NCBI GenBank assembly: GCA_017557885.1
Contig: JAFYXV010000002.1
Span: 441,056-505,055 of the forward strand
Source of the DNA: a bacterium
Lineage (GTDB): Bacteria; Auribacterota; UBA3054
Direction: 5' to 3'
Length of the DNA: 64,000 nt
Numbering within the stretch: the stretch's first letter is position 1; every line of letters begins with the position of its first letter. The notes beneath the pieces were generated by a model. That model made no database searches. It worked only from the letters and a program-made list of their open reading frames with translations, and was not told where the DNA came from. The position numbers and the translations under genes were made by a program. Positions 26,811 through 35,480 of this stretch are shown here, piece by piece.

Positions 26811-28358
26811 ATGCGTTGCCTCCGCTGCGGAAAGGAAGCCGCTCCCAACAGCGCCTACTGCGCTAGCTGCGGAAAAAAAGCCAGCCCGAACCAGAAGTCC
26901 CCGGAAAAACCTGAACGCAAGGATCAGGATCTCTACGACGAGGACGGCGTTCTCACGTTCGATCCCAAGAAGGAGAATTACCACGAACGCGAGGACGAGG
27001 ACGAGTCCAACGAAAAATACTTTTCCGAAAGGGACCGCGCTTATCACCGTCAGATGGAAGAAAAGCGCCTGAAAAGGGTCATAATGGTCGATCCCAAAAA
27101 TCCCGGGAAAGACATTTATGTTCCCGACAGCCTCATCGCCTCGATAATCTTCACGATCCTTTGCTGCCAGCCCCTGGGGCTCGTAGCCGTATATTATGCC
27201 ATTCAATGCAACCGTTACATAGCCATGGGAGACAAAATGAACGCTCTGCACGCCTCTAAACGCGCCCGCCTTTGGATAATCATAACGATAGTCGTCAGCA
27301 TCGCGCTGATGTTCCTGGCCGGCGAAATAGGTAAAAACAAAGAAAAAGAAGCGCAGCCTTCTCCTGTCCAGCAGGAGACCGTCGCGGAAAATCAGGAAGC
27401 CGAGGCTCCCGAGACTCCCGAAACTCCCGCCGAGCCAGAGGAAGGCACGGTCATGCCGGAGGACGAGGGCATCTGGACTGTCGATCTCGACCGGGCAAAA
27501 AAGGCCGCGCAGGAAAAGGGGCTCAAACTTATGATCCTCTTCACCGGCTCCGACTGGTGCCACTGGTGCAAGCTTCTTGAAGGGGAAATTTTCTCCCAGG
27601 AAGCCTTCCAAAAGGAAGCGGTTGATATTGTCCTGCCCGTAAAGCTGGACTTCCCAAGCAAGGTGAAGTTCCCGGAAGCCGTCCGAAAGAAATACGAGGC
27701 CGAGATGAAGCGCTACGGCATCAGGGGCTTCCCGACCGTAGTGCTGGCGGACCCCGACGGGAGCGCTTTCGCCGTCTGCGGTTACCAGCAGGGCGGAGAG
27801 CAGGCTTATCTTGAAATGCTGAAAGCGCTGCTTGCGGACAAGAAAGCGCTGGAGGCCAAGGTCGCTGAACTGAAGGACGGCGGCGCCGACGCGGCCCGGG
27901 AACTCTTCAACGTCCTGGAGGAATACTCCGCCAAGTTCAGCCACACCCCCTGCGTAAAAGAGGGGCTGAAGAAATACTACGACATCTGCCGGGAAAAAGA
28001 TCCGGAGATCTCCCAAACGCTGGAAAGAGAGGAAAAGATCAAGGAAAGGCTCGCCGGGATCGCCGAACAGCACCAGATAGGCGAAGGCTACGATCCCACC
28101 AAGGCCACCAAGGAGATCGCCGACCAGGCCGCCGCTGATTACGAATCGTTGATAAACGAATTCTCCATCGAAGGCGAAAAAAAGCAGGAGATCCTTCAGA
28201 AGGCCGCCATAGCCTACCTCATCGTCAGGGACGAAGAGAAAGCCGAGGAATACCTTGACAAAGCCGTGGAGGCCGCTCCCGACACCGACTTCGCGAAAAT
28301 GATCCAGGCGCGAAAACGCGCCAAAGAGGAAGAACAGGAAAACAACAATAATCAATAA
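26811..28358 (+). CDS. Zinc-ribbon / CD225 (dispanin) / thioredoxin-like fusion protein
   Basis: Protein of 515 aa with an unusual domain order. Residues 3-20 form a zinc ribbon (Cys3, Cys6, Cys17, Cys20). Residues of about 104-172 are a CD225/dispanin domain: FTILCCQPLGLVAVYYAI, NALHASKRARLW and a second hydrophobic helix. A Pro/Glu-rich linker leads to a thioredoxin-like domain with WCHWCK near residue 248 and the cis-Pro loop RGFPTVVLADPDG; the tail (about 350-515) is helical and TPR-like. The second helix would carry the thioredoxin part to the periplasm. Divergent from dsbD, which could be its reductant. The function is unknown; a membrane-bound thiol reductase or chaperone is inferred. 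Confidence 0.85.
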   Translation: MRCLRCGKEAAPNSAYCASCGKKASPNQKSPEKPERKDQDLYDEDGVLTFDPKKENYHEREDEDESNEKYFSERDRAYHRQMEEKRLKRVIMVDPKNPGKDIYVPDSLIASIIFTILCCQPLGLVAVYYAIQCNRYIAMGDKMNALHASKRARLWIIITIVVSIALMFLAGEIGKNKEKEAQPSPVQQETVAENQEAEAPETPETPAEPEEGTVMPEDEGIWTVDLDRAKKAAQEKGLKLMILFTGSDWCHWCKLLEGEIFSQEAFQKEAVDIVLPVKLDFPSKVKFPEAVRKKYEAEMKRYGIRGFPTVVLADPDGSAFAVCGYQQGGEQAYLEMLKALLADKKALEAKVAELKDGGADAARELFNVLEEYSAKFSHTPCVKEGLKKYYDICREKDPEISQTLEREEKIKERLAGIAEQHQIGEGYDPTKATKEIADQAAADYESLINEFSIEGEKKQEILQKAAIAYLIVRDEEKAEEYLDKAVEAAPDTDFAKMIQARKRAKEEEQENNNNQ

Positions 28359-28373
28359 ATAAAGGAAAAACTT

Positions 28374-29465
28374 ATGGAAGAATCGAAAGCTTACGTCGCT
28401 TCGCAGTTTTTGGCGAAGACCAGTTCCGGCGAAAACATCAACGCCTACACCCTGCAGGGCGCGGGCGGAGTCAGGATGGAAGTCAACAATTACGGCGGGA
28501 AGATTTCCAAACTCTTTTTGCCCGACAGACAGGGGAACGTGAAGGACTGCATCCTGGGCTTCAACGACGTGGAGGGCTATGAGAAAGTGGACGCCTACCT
28601 GGGCTCTCTCATTGGCCGCTACGGCAACCGCATCGCCTTTGGCAAGTTCACCCTGGACGGGCAAACTTACGAACTTCCTTTGAACAACGACCCCGGCGGC
28701 CTGAAATGCTGCCTGCACGGCGGCACGAAGGGCTGGGACGCCTTCGCCTGGAAAACCATCCCCTTCCAGGAAGGCGACACCGTGGGCGTCATCTTCACCT
28801 TTGAAAGCCCCGACGGCGACCAGGGCTTCCCGGGGAACGTGAAAGTCAAAGTCACCTACACCCTGACGCCGGACAACGTCTGGCGCATCGAGTACGAGGC
28901 CACGACCGACAAGCCCACGCCCATAAACATGACGCAGCACGTTTACTTCAACCTCCACGGCGAGGGCGAAGGCACCGTATTGGACCACGACCTGACGCTC
29001 TTCGCGGACAAGATGACTCCCACGGACGCCGGCCTTATCCCCACCGGCGAGATCACGTCCGTAAAAGGCACGCCCTTCGACTTCACCACGCCGCACAAAA
29101 TCGGCGAAAGGATCAGGGAAAACGACGAGCAGCTGAAATTTGGCAAAGGCTACGACCACAACTTCGTCCTGACGGAACCCTCTAAGGACGGAAAACCCGC
29201 CAAAGCCGCGGAACTCTATGAGGAAAAATCCGGCAGATACCTGGAAGTCTGGACCACCGAGCCCGGCATCCAGATCTACAGCGGCAACTACCTGGGCCCC
29301 CACATCGTAGGCAAAAACGGGATCCCCTATCAGGAGAACAGCGGCGTGGCCATGGAGACCCAGCACTATCCGGATTCCCCCAACAAGCCCCAATTCCCCT
29401 CCACCATAGTCCGTCCCGGCGAAACTTACAGGACCGTTACCGAGTACCGTTTCGGCGTTAAGTAA
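28374..29465 (+). CDS. galM: Aldose 1-epimerase, cytoplasmic copy
   Basis: Mutarotase, 363 aa, interconverting alpha and beta anomers of galactose, glucose or xylose. Family signatures are in order: NYGGKISKLFLPDR, GRYGNRIAFGKF, catalytic His in CCLHGGTKGWD, HVYFNLHGEG with the second His, GYDHNFVL, and the catalytic Glu in TEPGIQIYSGNY plus GVAMETQHYPDSPN. There is no signal peptide. It lies 15 bases after the CD225 fusion gene, and a terminator separates it from the lipoprotein copy. The two copies are very alike and clearly a tandem duplication. Confidence 0.95.
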   Translation: MEESKAYVASQFLAKTSSGENINAYTLQGAGGVRMEVNNYGGKISKLFLPDRQGNVKDCILGFNDVEGYEKVDAYLGSLIGRYGNRIAFGKFTLDGQTYELPLNNDPGGLKCCLHGGTKGWDAFAWKTIPFQEGDTVGVIFTFESPDGDQGFPGNVKVKVTYTLTPDNVWRIEYEATTDKPTPINMTQHVYFNLHGEGEGTVLDHDLTLFADKMTPTDAGLIPTGEITSVKGTPFDFTTPHKIGERIRENDEQLKFGKGYDHNFVLTEPSKDGKPAKAAELYEEKSGRYLEVWTTEPGIQIYSGNYLGPHIVGKNGIPYQENSGVAMETQHYPDSPNKPQFPSTIVRPGETYRTVTEYRFGVK

Positions 29466-29491
29466 GACAGGGCTTAAAATCCCGGCTTGTC

Positions 29492-29537
29492 AAGACCTTC
29501 CCGGCGCGCACCCGCCGCCGCGGAAGGTCTTTTTTTG
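29492..29537 (+). terminator. Intrinsic terminator between the two epimerase genes
   Basis: The 10-bp stem AAGACCTTCC (29492-29501) pairs with GGAAGGTCTT (29522-29531), with a G+C-rich loop, followed by a run of eight T. Confidence 0.85.
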
Positions 29538-29542
29538 CTGAA

Positions 29543-29571
29543 TTGTAAAATAAGGGCGCTTTCACTATAAT
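29543..29571 (+). promoter_or_regulatory. Promoter of the lipoprotein epimerase gene
   Basis: TTGTAA (29543-29548), a 17-base spacer and consensus TATAAT (29566-29571). It gives the second epimerase and the symporter their own transcription unit. Confidence 0.75.
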
Positions 29572-29646
29572 TTAACTGTTCCAATTTGTATTCTGCGCCG
29601 GGCAGCGAGCCTTGGCGCGTTAACCTTTCTTTTCTAGGAGAGAAAC

Positions 29647-30879
29647 ATGAAGAAAAACATCTATGGCGCCCTTTTCTGCACTTTGGCGCTCTTAACTTTC
29701 GGCTGCGCCACCGCGCCGGAACAGACCACGGAAGCCCCGGCGGAAGCTCCCGCTCAGGAAGAAGCCCAGGTCCAGGAACAGGCCGCTCCCTCTTCCAAAG
29801 CCAGCGTAACTTCCAAATTTTTCGCCAAGAATAAAATCGGCCAGACCGTCACCCAGTACACTCTGAAAGGCGCCGGCGGCGTCGTCATGGATGTCATCAA
29901 CTACGGCGGCAAAGTCGTCCGTCTCTATCTGCCCGACAAGAACGGCGAAGCCAAGGACTGCACCCTGGGCTTCAACGACGTCAACGGCTACGAGACCGTA
30001 GATCCCTATTTCGGCTCCATCATCGGCCGCTACGGCAACCGCATCGCGGAAGGTCTCTTCGTCCTGAACGGCGTGACCTACCGTCTGCCCACCAACAACG
30101 AGCCCGGCGGCATTCCCTGCTGCCTGCACGGCGGCGCTTCCGGCTGGGACACCAAGATCTGGGATGCCGAGCCCTTCCAGAACGGCGACACCGTGGGCGT
30201 AGTCTTCAAAGTCACCAGCCCCGACGGCGACCAGGGCTTCCCCGGCAAAGTTGAGGCGCAGGTCTCCTACACCCTGACTCCGGAAAACGTCTGGAGAATT
30301 GACTACCAGGCCGTCCCCGACAAGGCCACCCCCATCAACCTCACGCAGCACGTTTACTTCAACTTCAACGGCGAAGCGGAAGGCACCATCCTCGATCATG
30401 AGCTGACGCTCTTCGCGGACAAGATGACCCCGGTGGACGCCGGCCTCATCCCCACCGGCGAGATCACTCCGGTGGCCGGCACGCCCTTCGACTTCACCAC
30501 GCCCCACAAGATCGGCGAGAGAGTCGACACCAAGGGCGACAAGCAGCTTGAATACGGCAACGGCTACGACCACAACTTCGTCCTGACCAGCCCCTCCCAG
30601 AACGGCGAGCTTGCCAAAGCCGCGGCTCTTTATGACGAAAAGTCCGGCCGCTACATGGAGATCTGGACCACCGAACCGGGCATTCAGTTCTACTGCGGCA
30701 ACTTCCTGACCGACAAGATGATCGGCAAGCAGGGCAAGCCATATCAGTTCAGAGGCGGTCTGGCTCTCGAGACTCAGCATTATCCCGATTCTCCCAACCA
30801 GCCGAACTTCCCCAGCACCATCGTCCAGCCCGGCCAGGTCTACAAATCCACCACGGAATATCGCTTCGGCACGAAGTAA
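29647..30879 (+). CDS. Aldose 1-epimerase, lipoprotein copy
   Basis: Second mutarotase, 410 aa, matching the cytoplasmic copy throughout (GRYGNRIAEGLF, CCLHGGASGWD, HVYFNFNGEAEG, TEPGIQFYCGNF). It has an added N-terminal lipoprotein signal (MKKNIYGALF, lipobox LTFGC, acylated Cys near residue 19) and an Ala/Glu/Pro/Gln linker before the catalytic domain. It should act outside the cytoplasmic membrane, converting anomers before uptake by the sugar symporter encoded next, while the other copy works inside. AGGAGA lies before the ATG. Confidence 0.94.
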   Translation: MKKNIYGALFCTLALLTFGCATAPEQTTEAPAEAPAQEEAQVQEQAAPSSKASVTSKFFAKNKIGQTVTQYTLKGAGGVVMDVINYGGKVVRLYLPDKNGEAKDCTLGFNDVNGYETVDPYFGSIIGRYGNRIAEGLFVLNGVTYRLPTNNEPGGIPCCLHGGASGWDTKIWDAEPFQNGDTVGVVFKVTSPDGDQGFPGKVEAQVSYTLTPENVWRIDYQAVPDKATPINLTQHVYFNFNGEAEGTILDHELTLFADKMTPVDAGLIPTGEITPVAGTPFDFTTPHKIGERVDTKGDKQLEYGNGYDHNFVLTSPSQNGELAKAAALYDEKSGRYMEIWTTEPGIQFYCGNFLTDKMIGKQGKPYQFRGGLALETQHYPDSPNQPNFPSTIVQPGQVYKSTTEYRFGTK

Positions 30880-30887
30880 ATATTTGA

Positions 30888-30914
30888 AGGCGGAGGCAAG
30901 CTTTGCCTCCGCCT
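30888..30914 (+). repeat. Stem-loop between the epimerase and symporter genes
   Basis: A perfect 12-bp stem (30888-30899 with 30903-30914, loop GCT) without a T-run. It could protect the upstream message or let part of the transcription stop, lowering symporter expression; it is not a normal intrinsic terminator. Confidence 0.65.
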
Positions 30915-30940
30915 AACCCTTATCAAAACAAGGAACCAAA

Positions 30941-32620
30941 ATGGGTATTTTTGACATTATCATCTTCTTCGCGTTCATCGCCTGCGTGATGGTCGTCAGC
31001 CTTTGGAAAAGCGGCGGCGAAGCCGGCAAGAGCGCTGACGATTACTTCCTGGCGGGCCGCGGCCTCTCCTGGTGGCTCATCGGCTTCTCGCTGATCGCCG
31101 CCAACATCTCCGCCGAGCAGTTCGTCGGCATGTCCGGACAGGGCGCCGGCGCGGAAGGCCTCTCCTGCGCCTCCTGGGAATGGATCGCCGCCATCGCGCT
31201 GGTCGTCGTGGCTTTCGCGCTGCTGCCCTATTTCCTTAGGTCCGGCATCACCACCATCCCGGAATTCCTGGAGATCCGCTACAACCACTGGGCCCGCGCT
31301 TTCATGACCGTCTCAATGATGGGCATTCTGATCGTGGCCTCCTTGATCGGCGTCACCTACGCCGGCAGCCTGGTCATGCAGCAGCTCTTCCAGCACCTCG
31401 GCTGGAACCTGCCCTTCTGGTCATGCTGTCTTATCATGGGGTGCTTGGCGGGCGTTTACGTAATGGTGGGCGGCCTCAAGGCCTGCGCCTGGGCTGACCT
31501 GCTGCAGGGCTCCGCCCTCATCGTGGGCGGCGCCGTTATCGCCTACTTCGCCATGAAGGCTCTGGGCAGCGCTGCTCCCGAGACTCTAACCGGCGCCAAG
31601 GATGCGGTGACCTCCGCCTCCGCCGGCGCTATCGAGCGCTTCAGGGAACTCAACGAAGCCAAGCTGCACATGGGCAGGGAAGCCACCGACGCGGCCATGC
31701 CCTGGACGATCCTCATAATCGGCATCTGGATCCCGAACTTCTACTATTGGGGCTTGAACCAGTACATCACCCAGCGCATTCTGGGCTCCGGCTCCCTCTC
31801 CGAGGGCCAGAAAGGCATCGTGCTGGCGGCCTTCCTGAAGCTCATAATCCCCTTTGTGATCGTCATCCCCGGCATGATCGCCTTCAACCTCTTCGCCAAG
31901 GATCTTTCTGCGAAACCCGATGAAGCCTTGGGTCTCCTTATCACCAGGCTCATCCCCCAGGGCGTCGGCCTTATGGGCTTCGTTCTGGCGGCGCTTCTGG
32001 GCGCCATCGTCTCCTCGCTGGCGGCCGTTCTGAACGCGACCTCCACGTTGTTCACCATGGACATCTATCAGCGCTATATGCGCCCCTCTGCTTCCCAGAA
32101 AGAAATCGTGACCTTCGGTCGTCTGACCATCGTCGTGCTCTTGGTTATCGGCATCGTGGTCGCCTCCTTCCTGAACGCCCAGTCCATCTTCGCCTACATC
32201 CAGAAAATGCAGCTTTACGTCTCCCCGGGCATCGTGGCCGTCTTCATCTTCGGTCTCGTGAACCGCAGGGGCGCCCGCTGGATCGGCGCTCTGGCGCTGC
32301 TCCTTTCCCCGGTCATCTACTACCTCCTGTCCACTTTCGGCTGGAGCCTCCTGCCGGGAGCCGCCTCCTTCGTTCCTGAAGTCTGCGGCTGCGTGGTCAT
32401 TGACGGCGTGGTGCAGCCCATGCACTATCTCTGGGCCGCTTCCTACAACCTGATCATAACTTTGGTCATCATGTTCGTTTTGGGCGCCATCTTCAAGATG
32501 GAAGAGCCGGTCTCCTTCGAGTCCAGCACCAAGCTTGACATGAAGCCCTCCACGGCCGCTTTGGTCTTCGGCATAATCGTCGTGGCTTTGACTGTGGCGC
32601 TCTACGTTTACTTCTGGTAA
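30941..32620 (+). CDS. Sodium/solute symporter (SSS family), probably sugar
   Basis: Protein of 559 aa with about 14 hydrophobic segments, of the SGLT-like branch of the SSS family. Clear signatures: DDYFLAGRGLSWWLIGFSL, ANISAEQFVGMSGQGA, WEWIAA, FLEIRYN, and FYYWGLNQYITQR with the sodium-site neighbourhood. The close neighbour, a secreted aldose epimerase, and an SGLT-type sequence make a hexose or pentose the likely cargo. AAGGAACC lies before the ATG. A strong bidirectional terminator follows. Substrate is inferred from context. Confidence 0.92.
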   Translation: MGIFDIIIFFAFIACVMVVSLWKSGGEAGKSADDYFLAGRGLSWWLIGFSLIAANISAEQFVGMSGQGAGAEGLSCASWEWIAAIALVVVAFALLPYFLRSGITTIPEFLEIRYNHWARAFMTVSMMGILIVASLIGVTYAGSLVMQQLFQHLGWNLPFWSCCLIMGCLAGVYVMVGGLKACAWADLLQGSALIVGGAVIAYFAMKALGSAAPETLTGAKDAVTSASAGAIERFRELNEAKLHMGREATDAAMPWTILIIGIWIPNFYYWGLNQYITQRILGSGSLSEGQKGIVLAAFLKLIIPFVIVIPGMIAFNLFAKDLSAKPDEALGLLITRLIPQGVGLMGFVLAALLGAIVSSLAAVLNATSTLFTMDIYQRYMRPSASQKEIVTFGRLTIVVLLVIGIVVASFLNAQSIFAYIQKMQLYVSPGIVAVFIFGLVNRRGARWIGALALLLSPVIYYLLSTFGWSLLPGAASFVPEVCGCVVIDGVVQPMHYLWAASYNLIITLVIMFVLGAIFKMEEPVSFESSTKLDMKPSTAALVFGIIVVALTVALYVYFW

Positions 32621-32644
32621 ACGTTCCGCGCTGCGCGCTAATGC

Positions 32645-32680
32645 AAAAAGCCTTCCCTGCTTCGGCGGGGAAGGCTTTTT
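32645..32680. terminator. Bidirectional intrinsic terminator with UUCG tetraloop
   Basis: Stem AAAAAGCCTTCCC (32645-32657) with GGGAAGGCTTTTT (32668-32680), capped by C(TTCG)G at 32660-32665. T-runs on both strands serve the symporter gene and the convergent AbiE operon. Confidence 0.93.
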
Positions 32681-32682
32681 AT

Positions 32683-33528
32683 TTATGATTTCAACATTTT
32701 GTTGATTTTGATCACTGTTGAAATAATTTCAGCAAAAGTTATGTCGGCGGCGTAAGAAAAATCTTTGGCGTAGTTTTGCCAAATATTCATAAGCTCTTGG
32801 CTTTTTTTGATCTCAGCGCATATTTTGGGGCCGTCTTTAATCAGATCGCTTATTTTTCTTTGGGCAGCGGTGTGTTCTGCCGCAAGTTTGAGATTCTTTT
32901 TGTTGATGCGGCGGTTATAAAGTTTGAAAATTCTAAATAGATCATAAAAATCACGCGCCCTGGTATTGGCAATTCCTAATCGAAGAATTGTAAGATATTT
33001 TTCCGCAATAATAGTTTCCAGAGTATAGGCCATAATGGGAATTGCTTTTTCATCAAACAAGGTGATGAAAGAATATTCTATGGGGGCCGGGGTTATTATA
33101 TCGCCGGAAGTAGTGTCAATTTTCATTTTGCTCTGGATCTTTCCATAAGAAGCGGTGAGATAGATCCTGTAATTTTTGTGATCTTCAGAAGTATGGATCG
33201 GCGCCAGCCTGTCAATAGTGAAAACAATACCATCGCCGGTGTCTATAGCAAATATGCTTTTAAAGATATGCTTTAAATTTTCTTCTTCCATGGATATTTC
33301 TTCAGCTGTTAGATCCATATCCATGGTGGTTCGTCCCGCTATGCCTATTATGGATGAAATCAGCAAACCTCCTTTGAGAATGAAATTGTTTTTATAAGGA
33401 GAAAGAGACAGCCGTTCCAACAAGCGCTCAAACAGGAAAAGCTGTAAAACTTCCTGCGCCTGAAGCTCGTTGTTTTTGGCGATGTTGCGAATTGCACCTT
33501 TAAGTTGTTCAGGAGTTTTCATGACCAT
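32683..33528 (-). CDS. AbiEii-type nucleotidyltransferase toxin
   Basis: Nucleotidyltransferase toxin, 281 aa, of the AbiEii/AbiGii (MenT/JHP933) type. The signature FILKGGLLISS followed by RTTMDMDL carries the Gly-Gly and the two metal-binding Asp; AEKYLTILRLGIANTRARDFYDLF is the second conserved block with the catalytic Lys. It starts directly on the antitoxin stop (TAGATG), so the two are co-translated. Toxins of this family add nucleotides to tRNA 3' ends or otherwise block translation. Markedly richer in A+T than the neighbouring genes, which suggests recent transfer. Confidence 0.9.
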   Translation of the reverse strand: MVMKTPEQLKGAIRNIAKNNELQAQEVLQLFLFERLLERLSLSPYKNNFILKGGLLISSIIGIAGRTTMDMDLTAEEISMEEENLKHIFKSIFAIDTGDGIVFTIDRLAPIHTSEDHKNYRIYLTASYGKIQSKMKIDTTSGDIITPAPIEYSFITLFDEKAIPIMAYTLETIIAEKYLTILRLGIANTRARDFYDLFRIFKLYNRRINKKNLKLAAEHTAAQRKISDLIKDGPKICAEIKKSQELMNIWQNYAKDFSYAADITFAEIISTVIKINKMLKS

Positions 33529-34137
33529 CTATACCGAAAGTATTTCCAGATAATCTCGGATTGAGTTTTCCTGATTGAAAATTTTAGCGTATTTTAATAA
33601 TTTGCTTACGTTGGCCGAAGGGTCGGAGAAATATTCTTTGAGCGCCTGGAGATATAATTGCTTTTCCGTTTTTTGTTTGGCTTTGACCAGATCTATTATG
33701 CAGCGCTCTTTGTCGTAAAGCTGGACGAGATTGCCGTTGGGTGTTTTGGTTTTTGTTATTCCAATTTTCCATTTTTCCGGTGAGACGTAGTGGAATCTTA
33801 GGTTAGGAGCGCTATTTTTCAGTCTGGCCGTGTTGTAGCCTTGAGGTACAGTGATGTCTATTGTGTGCGGCACTCGGTCTGATAAATTCCAGAGAAACAG
33901 AGCCGTTCCAAAAGAAAAAATTAACTTTTGGCTTTTTTCCTGAAGTATCCGCAATGTGTCAGGCAGTTCGTCATAGTAATAATATATTCCGTGAGCTTCT
34001 TTAACCAAAAGCCCTTCTTTAATCAAGTTTGGAATATAAACGCGGGAAACGCCGGCTCTTTCAAGTTGAGCCGTTGTAATTATCCCGTTTGTTTTTTGGG
34101 AGAGAGTTTTGATTATGTCGTTTTGCAACCTGCGCAT
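33529..34137 (-). CDS. AbiEi-type antitoxin / autorepressor
   Basis: Protein of 202 aa with an N-terminal winged helix (TAQLERAGVSRVYIPNLIKE, then GIYYYYDELPD) and the AbiEi C-terminal domain (LSDRVPHTIDITVPQGY, YDKERCIIDLVK). In type IV toxin-antitoxin systems this protein neutralises AbiEii without binding it and represses the operon. A perfect inverted repeat 23 bases upstream is its likely operator. A+T-rich like its partner. Together they form a phage-defence or stabilisation cassette inserted between the symporter and pterin genes. Confidence 0.9.
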   Translation of the reverse strand: MRRLQNDIIKTLSQKTNGIITTAQLERAGVSRVYIPNLIKEGLLVKEAHGIYYYYDELPDTLRILQEKSQKLIFSFGTALFLWNLSDRVPHTIDITVPQGYNTARLKNSAPNLRFHYVSPEKWKIGITKTKTPNGNLVQLYDKERCIIDLVKAKQKTEKQLYLQALKEYFSDPSANVSKLLKYAKIFNQENSIRDYLEILSV

Positions 34138-34159
34138 ATCGAATATCCTTTTTATTATT

Positions 34160-34187
34160 GTTCTTTAATTTTATAATTTTAAAGAAC
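34160..34187. promoter_or_regulatory. Likely operator of the AbiE operon
   Basis: GTTCTTTAA (34160-34168) and TTAAAGAAC (34179-34187) form a 9-bp perfect inverted repeat around an all-A/T centre that contains ATTATA-like -10 sequences on the minus strand. AbiEi antitoxins are known to bind inverted repeats just upstream of their operon. Confidence 0.65.
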
Positions 34188-34450
34188 AAAAGTAAATAGA
34201 GGCGTTGTGTTAAATGTTTCCACGAAACATACTATAGTCAAGCTTTGTCTTTAAAGCAAGGAAATTAGCGAAATCTATATATTTTTGTAGCAAAGGCGCT
34301 TGCGTTTTCGCAGGCGATTTCGCTGAGGGCCGCATACATCCCTCGCTCACGGACTACGCGTGCGTGGCCTTGATTTGCGTCCTCCGTGAACGGAGGATAT
34401 ACGGAAGCCTTGAAACAAATACTCTTGTCGGTTTTTGCTATCATATTAGC
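34188..34450. other. Non-coding stretch between AbiE operator and the pterin genes
   Basis: No gene is seen. It holds a small palindrome (ATGTTTC/GAAACAT, 34214-34230), a hairpin CCTCCG/CGGAGG with loop TGAA (34381-34396), and an imperfect GC-rich stem near 34300-34320. An extended -10 (TGC TATCAT, 34436-34444) lies only six bases before the next start codon. This may be the scar of the AbiE insertion or a leader RNA; I do not recognise a riboswitch. Confidence 0.4.
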
Positions 34451-34870
34451 ATGCTTAAAGTAAAGTACATCACTGTGAGCAGAAACTTTCGTTTTTCGGC
34501 GGCGCATCGGCTGTTCAGGGAAGAGCTGAGCGCCCTGGAGAACGAGAAACTTTTCGGCAAGTGCTCAAGACTGCACGGGCATGACTACGTCATGAAGGTG
34601 ACGGTCAGGGGTCTTGGCGAAGGCGGCGACATGGTGGTGAACGTTTCGACTTTGGGCGAAGTGGTTGAAAAAGAGATCGTTTCTCTTCTCGACCACAAGA
34701 ACCTGAATACCGACGTGCCGTTCCTTACGGGCGTTCTTCCGACTATGGAGAACATCGCGAAAAAAACAGCGGAAAAGCTGGAGAAGCCTTTGCTGGGAAT
34801 CGGCGCGGAACTATGTGAACTAACCTTAGCGGAAAGCGAAAAGAACAGCGTGACGCTTCACTTTGTATGA
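34451..34870 (+). CDS. 6-pyruvoyl-tetrahydropterin synthase / QueD family protein
   Basis: Pterin-fold enzyme, 139 aa. Zinc ligands are His19 (FSAAHRL), His42 and His44 (LHGH), with the catalytic Cys38 in CSRLHGH as in QueD. The stretch [13 protein letters not shown] and TMENIA resembles true PTPS as well. It acts on dihydroneopterin triphosphate from the GTP cyclohydrolase encoded next, giving 6-carboxy-tetrahydropterin (queuosine route) or pyruvoyl-tetrahydropterin. ATGA overlap with folE. The start has no ribosome site, and a -10 lies six bases before it. QueD is the likelier call, but the pathway is not settled since no other queuosine gene is in the window. Confidence 0.85.
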   Translation: MLKVKYITVSRNFRFSAAHRLFREELSALENEKLFGKCSRLHGHDYVMKVTVRGLGEGGDMVVNVSTLGEVVEKEIVSLLDHKNLNTDVPFLTGVLPTMENIAKKTAEKLEKPLLGIGAELCELTLAESEKNSVTLHFV

Positions 34871-35475
34871 AAGAATATTCCCCTGAAGAAATAAAAGAGA
34901 TGCTGAAGTCGGCTGACGACCTCGACATTTACCGTGAGCTTATTACAAGAATGGGCGACGACCCGACAAGGGAAGGACTCGTAAAGACTCCGCAGAGGAT
35001 CAGGGACTCCCGCGGTTTTCTGATGTCCGGCTACAATATGGACGCGGAGACTATTCTGAACGGCGCCATCTTCGAGGATCCCTGCGACGAGATGGTGCTT
35101 GTGAGGGACATAAGTTTCTACAGTATGTGCGAACACCACATGCTGCCCTTCTTCGGCAAGATCCACGTGGCTTACCTGCCCAAGGGCCGCATCGTGGGCT
35201 TGAGCAAGATCCCCAGGATCATCGAGATGTTCGCCAGAAGACTGCAGATCCAGGAGAGATTGACTTCCCAGATCGCCAAGTGCCTGATGGAAAACCTGAA
35301 GCCCTACGGCGTGGGCGTGGTGTGCGAGGCTAACCATCTCTGCATGGCCATGCGCGGCGTGCAGAAGAGCGACTCTTTCACCACCACTTCCGCCATGGAG
35401 GGAACTTTCAAGACGGACGGCAGGACGCGCCACGAATTTTTGAAACTTATCTCCATGCCTTCTTTGCACCGCTGA
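34867..35475 (+). CDS. folE: GTP cyclohydrolase I
   Basis: Opens GTP to 7,8-dihydroneopterin triphosphate, the entry to folate, biopterin and queuosine; 202 aa, type IA. Zinc ligands lie in [20 protein letters not shown] and [15 protein letters not shown] and [14 protein letters not shown] are family hallmarks. It overlaps the pterin synthase gene by four bases, so both are made together. The N-terminus ([15 protein letters not shown]) is the usual GTPCH start. An exported-protein gene follows six bases later and may share the message. Confidence 0.96.
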   Translation: MKEYSPEEIKEMLKSADDLDIYRELITRMGDDPTREGLVKTPQRIRDSRGFLMSGYNMDAETILNGAIFEDPCDEMVLVRDISFYSMCEHHMLPFFGKIHVAYLPKGRIVGLSKIPRIIEMFARRLQIQERLTSQIAKCLMENLKPYGVGVVCEANHLCMAMRGVQKSDSFTTTSAMEGTFKTDGRTRHEFLKLISMPSLHR

Positions 35476-35480
35476 TTTTT

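Noticed and set aside
26781-29393. 870-codon open frame on the minus strand opposite the CD225 fusion and galM
   Set aside because: It lies antisense to two well-recognised genes and its translation is a Val/Gly/Phe/Asp-rich shadow typical of G+C-rich third positions. The same holds for long antisense frames at 2965-4380, 36450-38396, 49405-51507 and 61009-62964.
34214-34230. parS-like palindrome TGTTTC-CAC-GAAACA
   Set aside because: The ParB site is a 16-base palindrome with a CACGTG-type centre; here the centre is three bases and the length is wrong. It is also alone and not near parAB or an origin.
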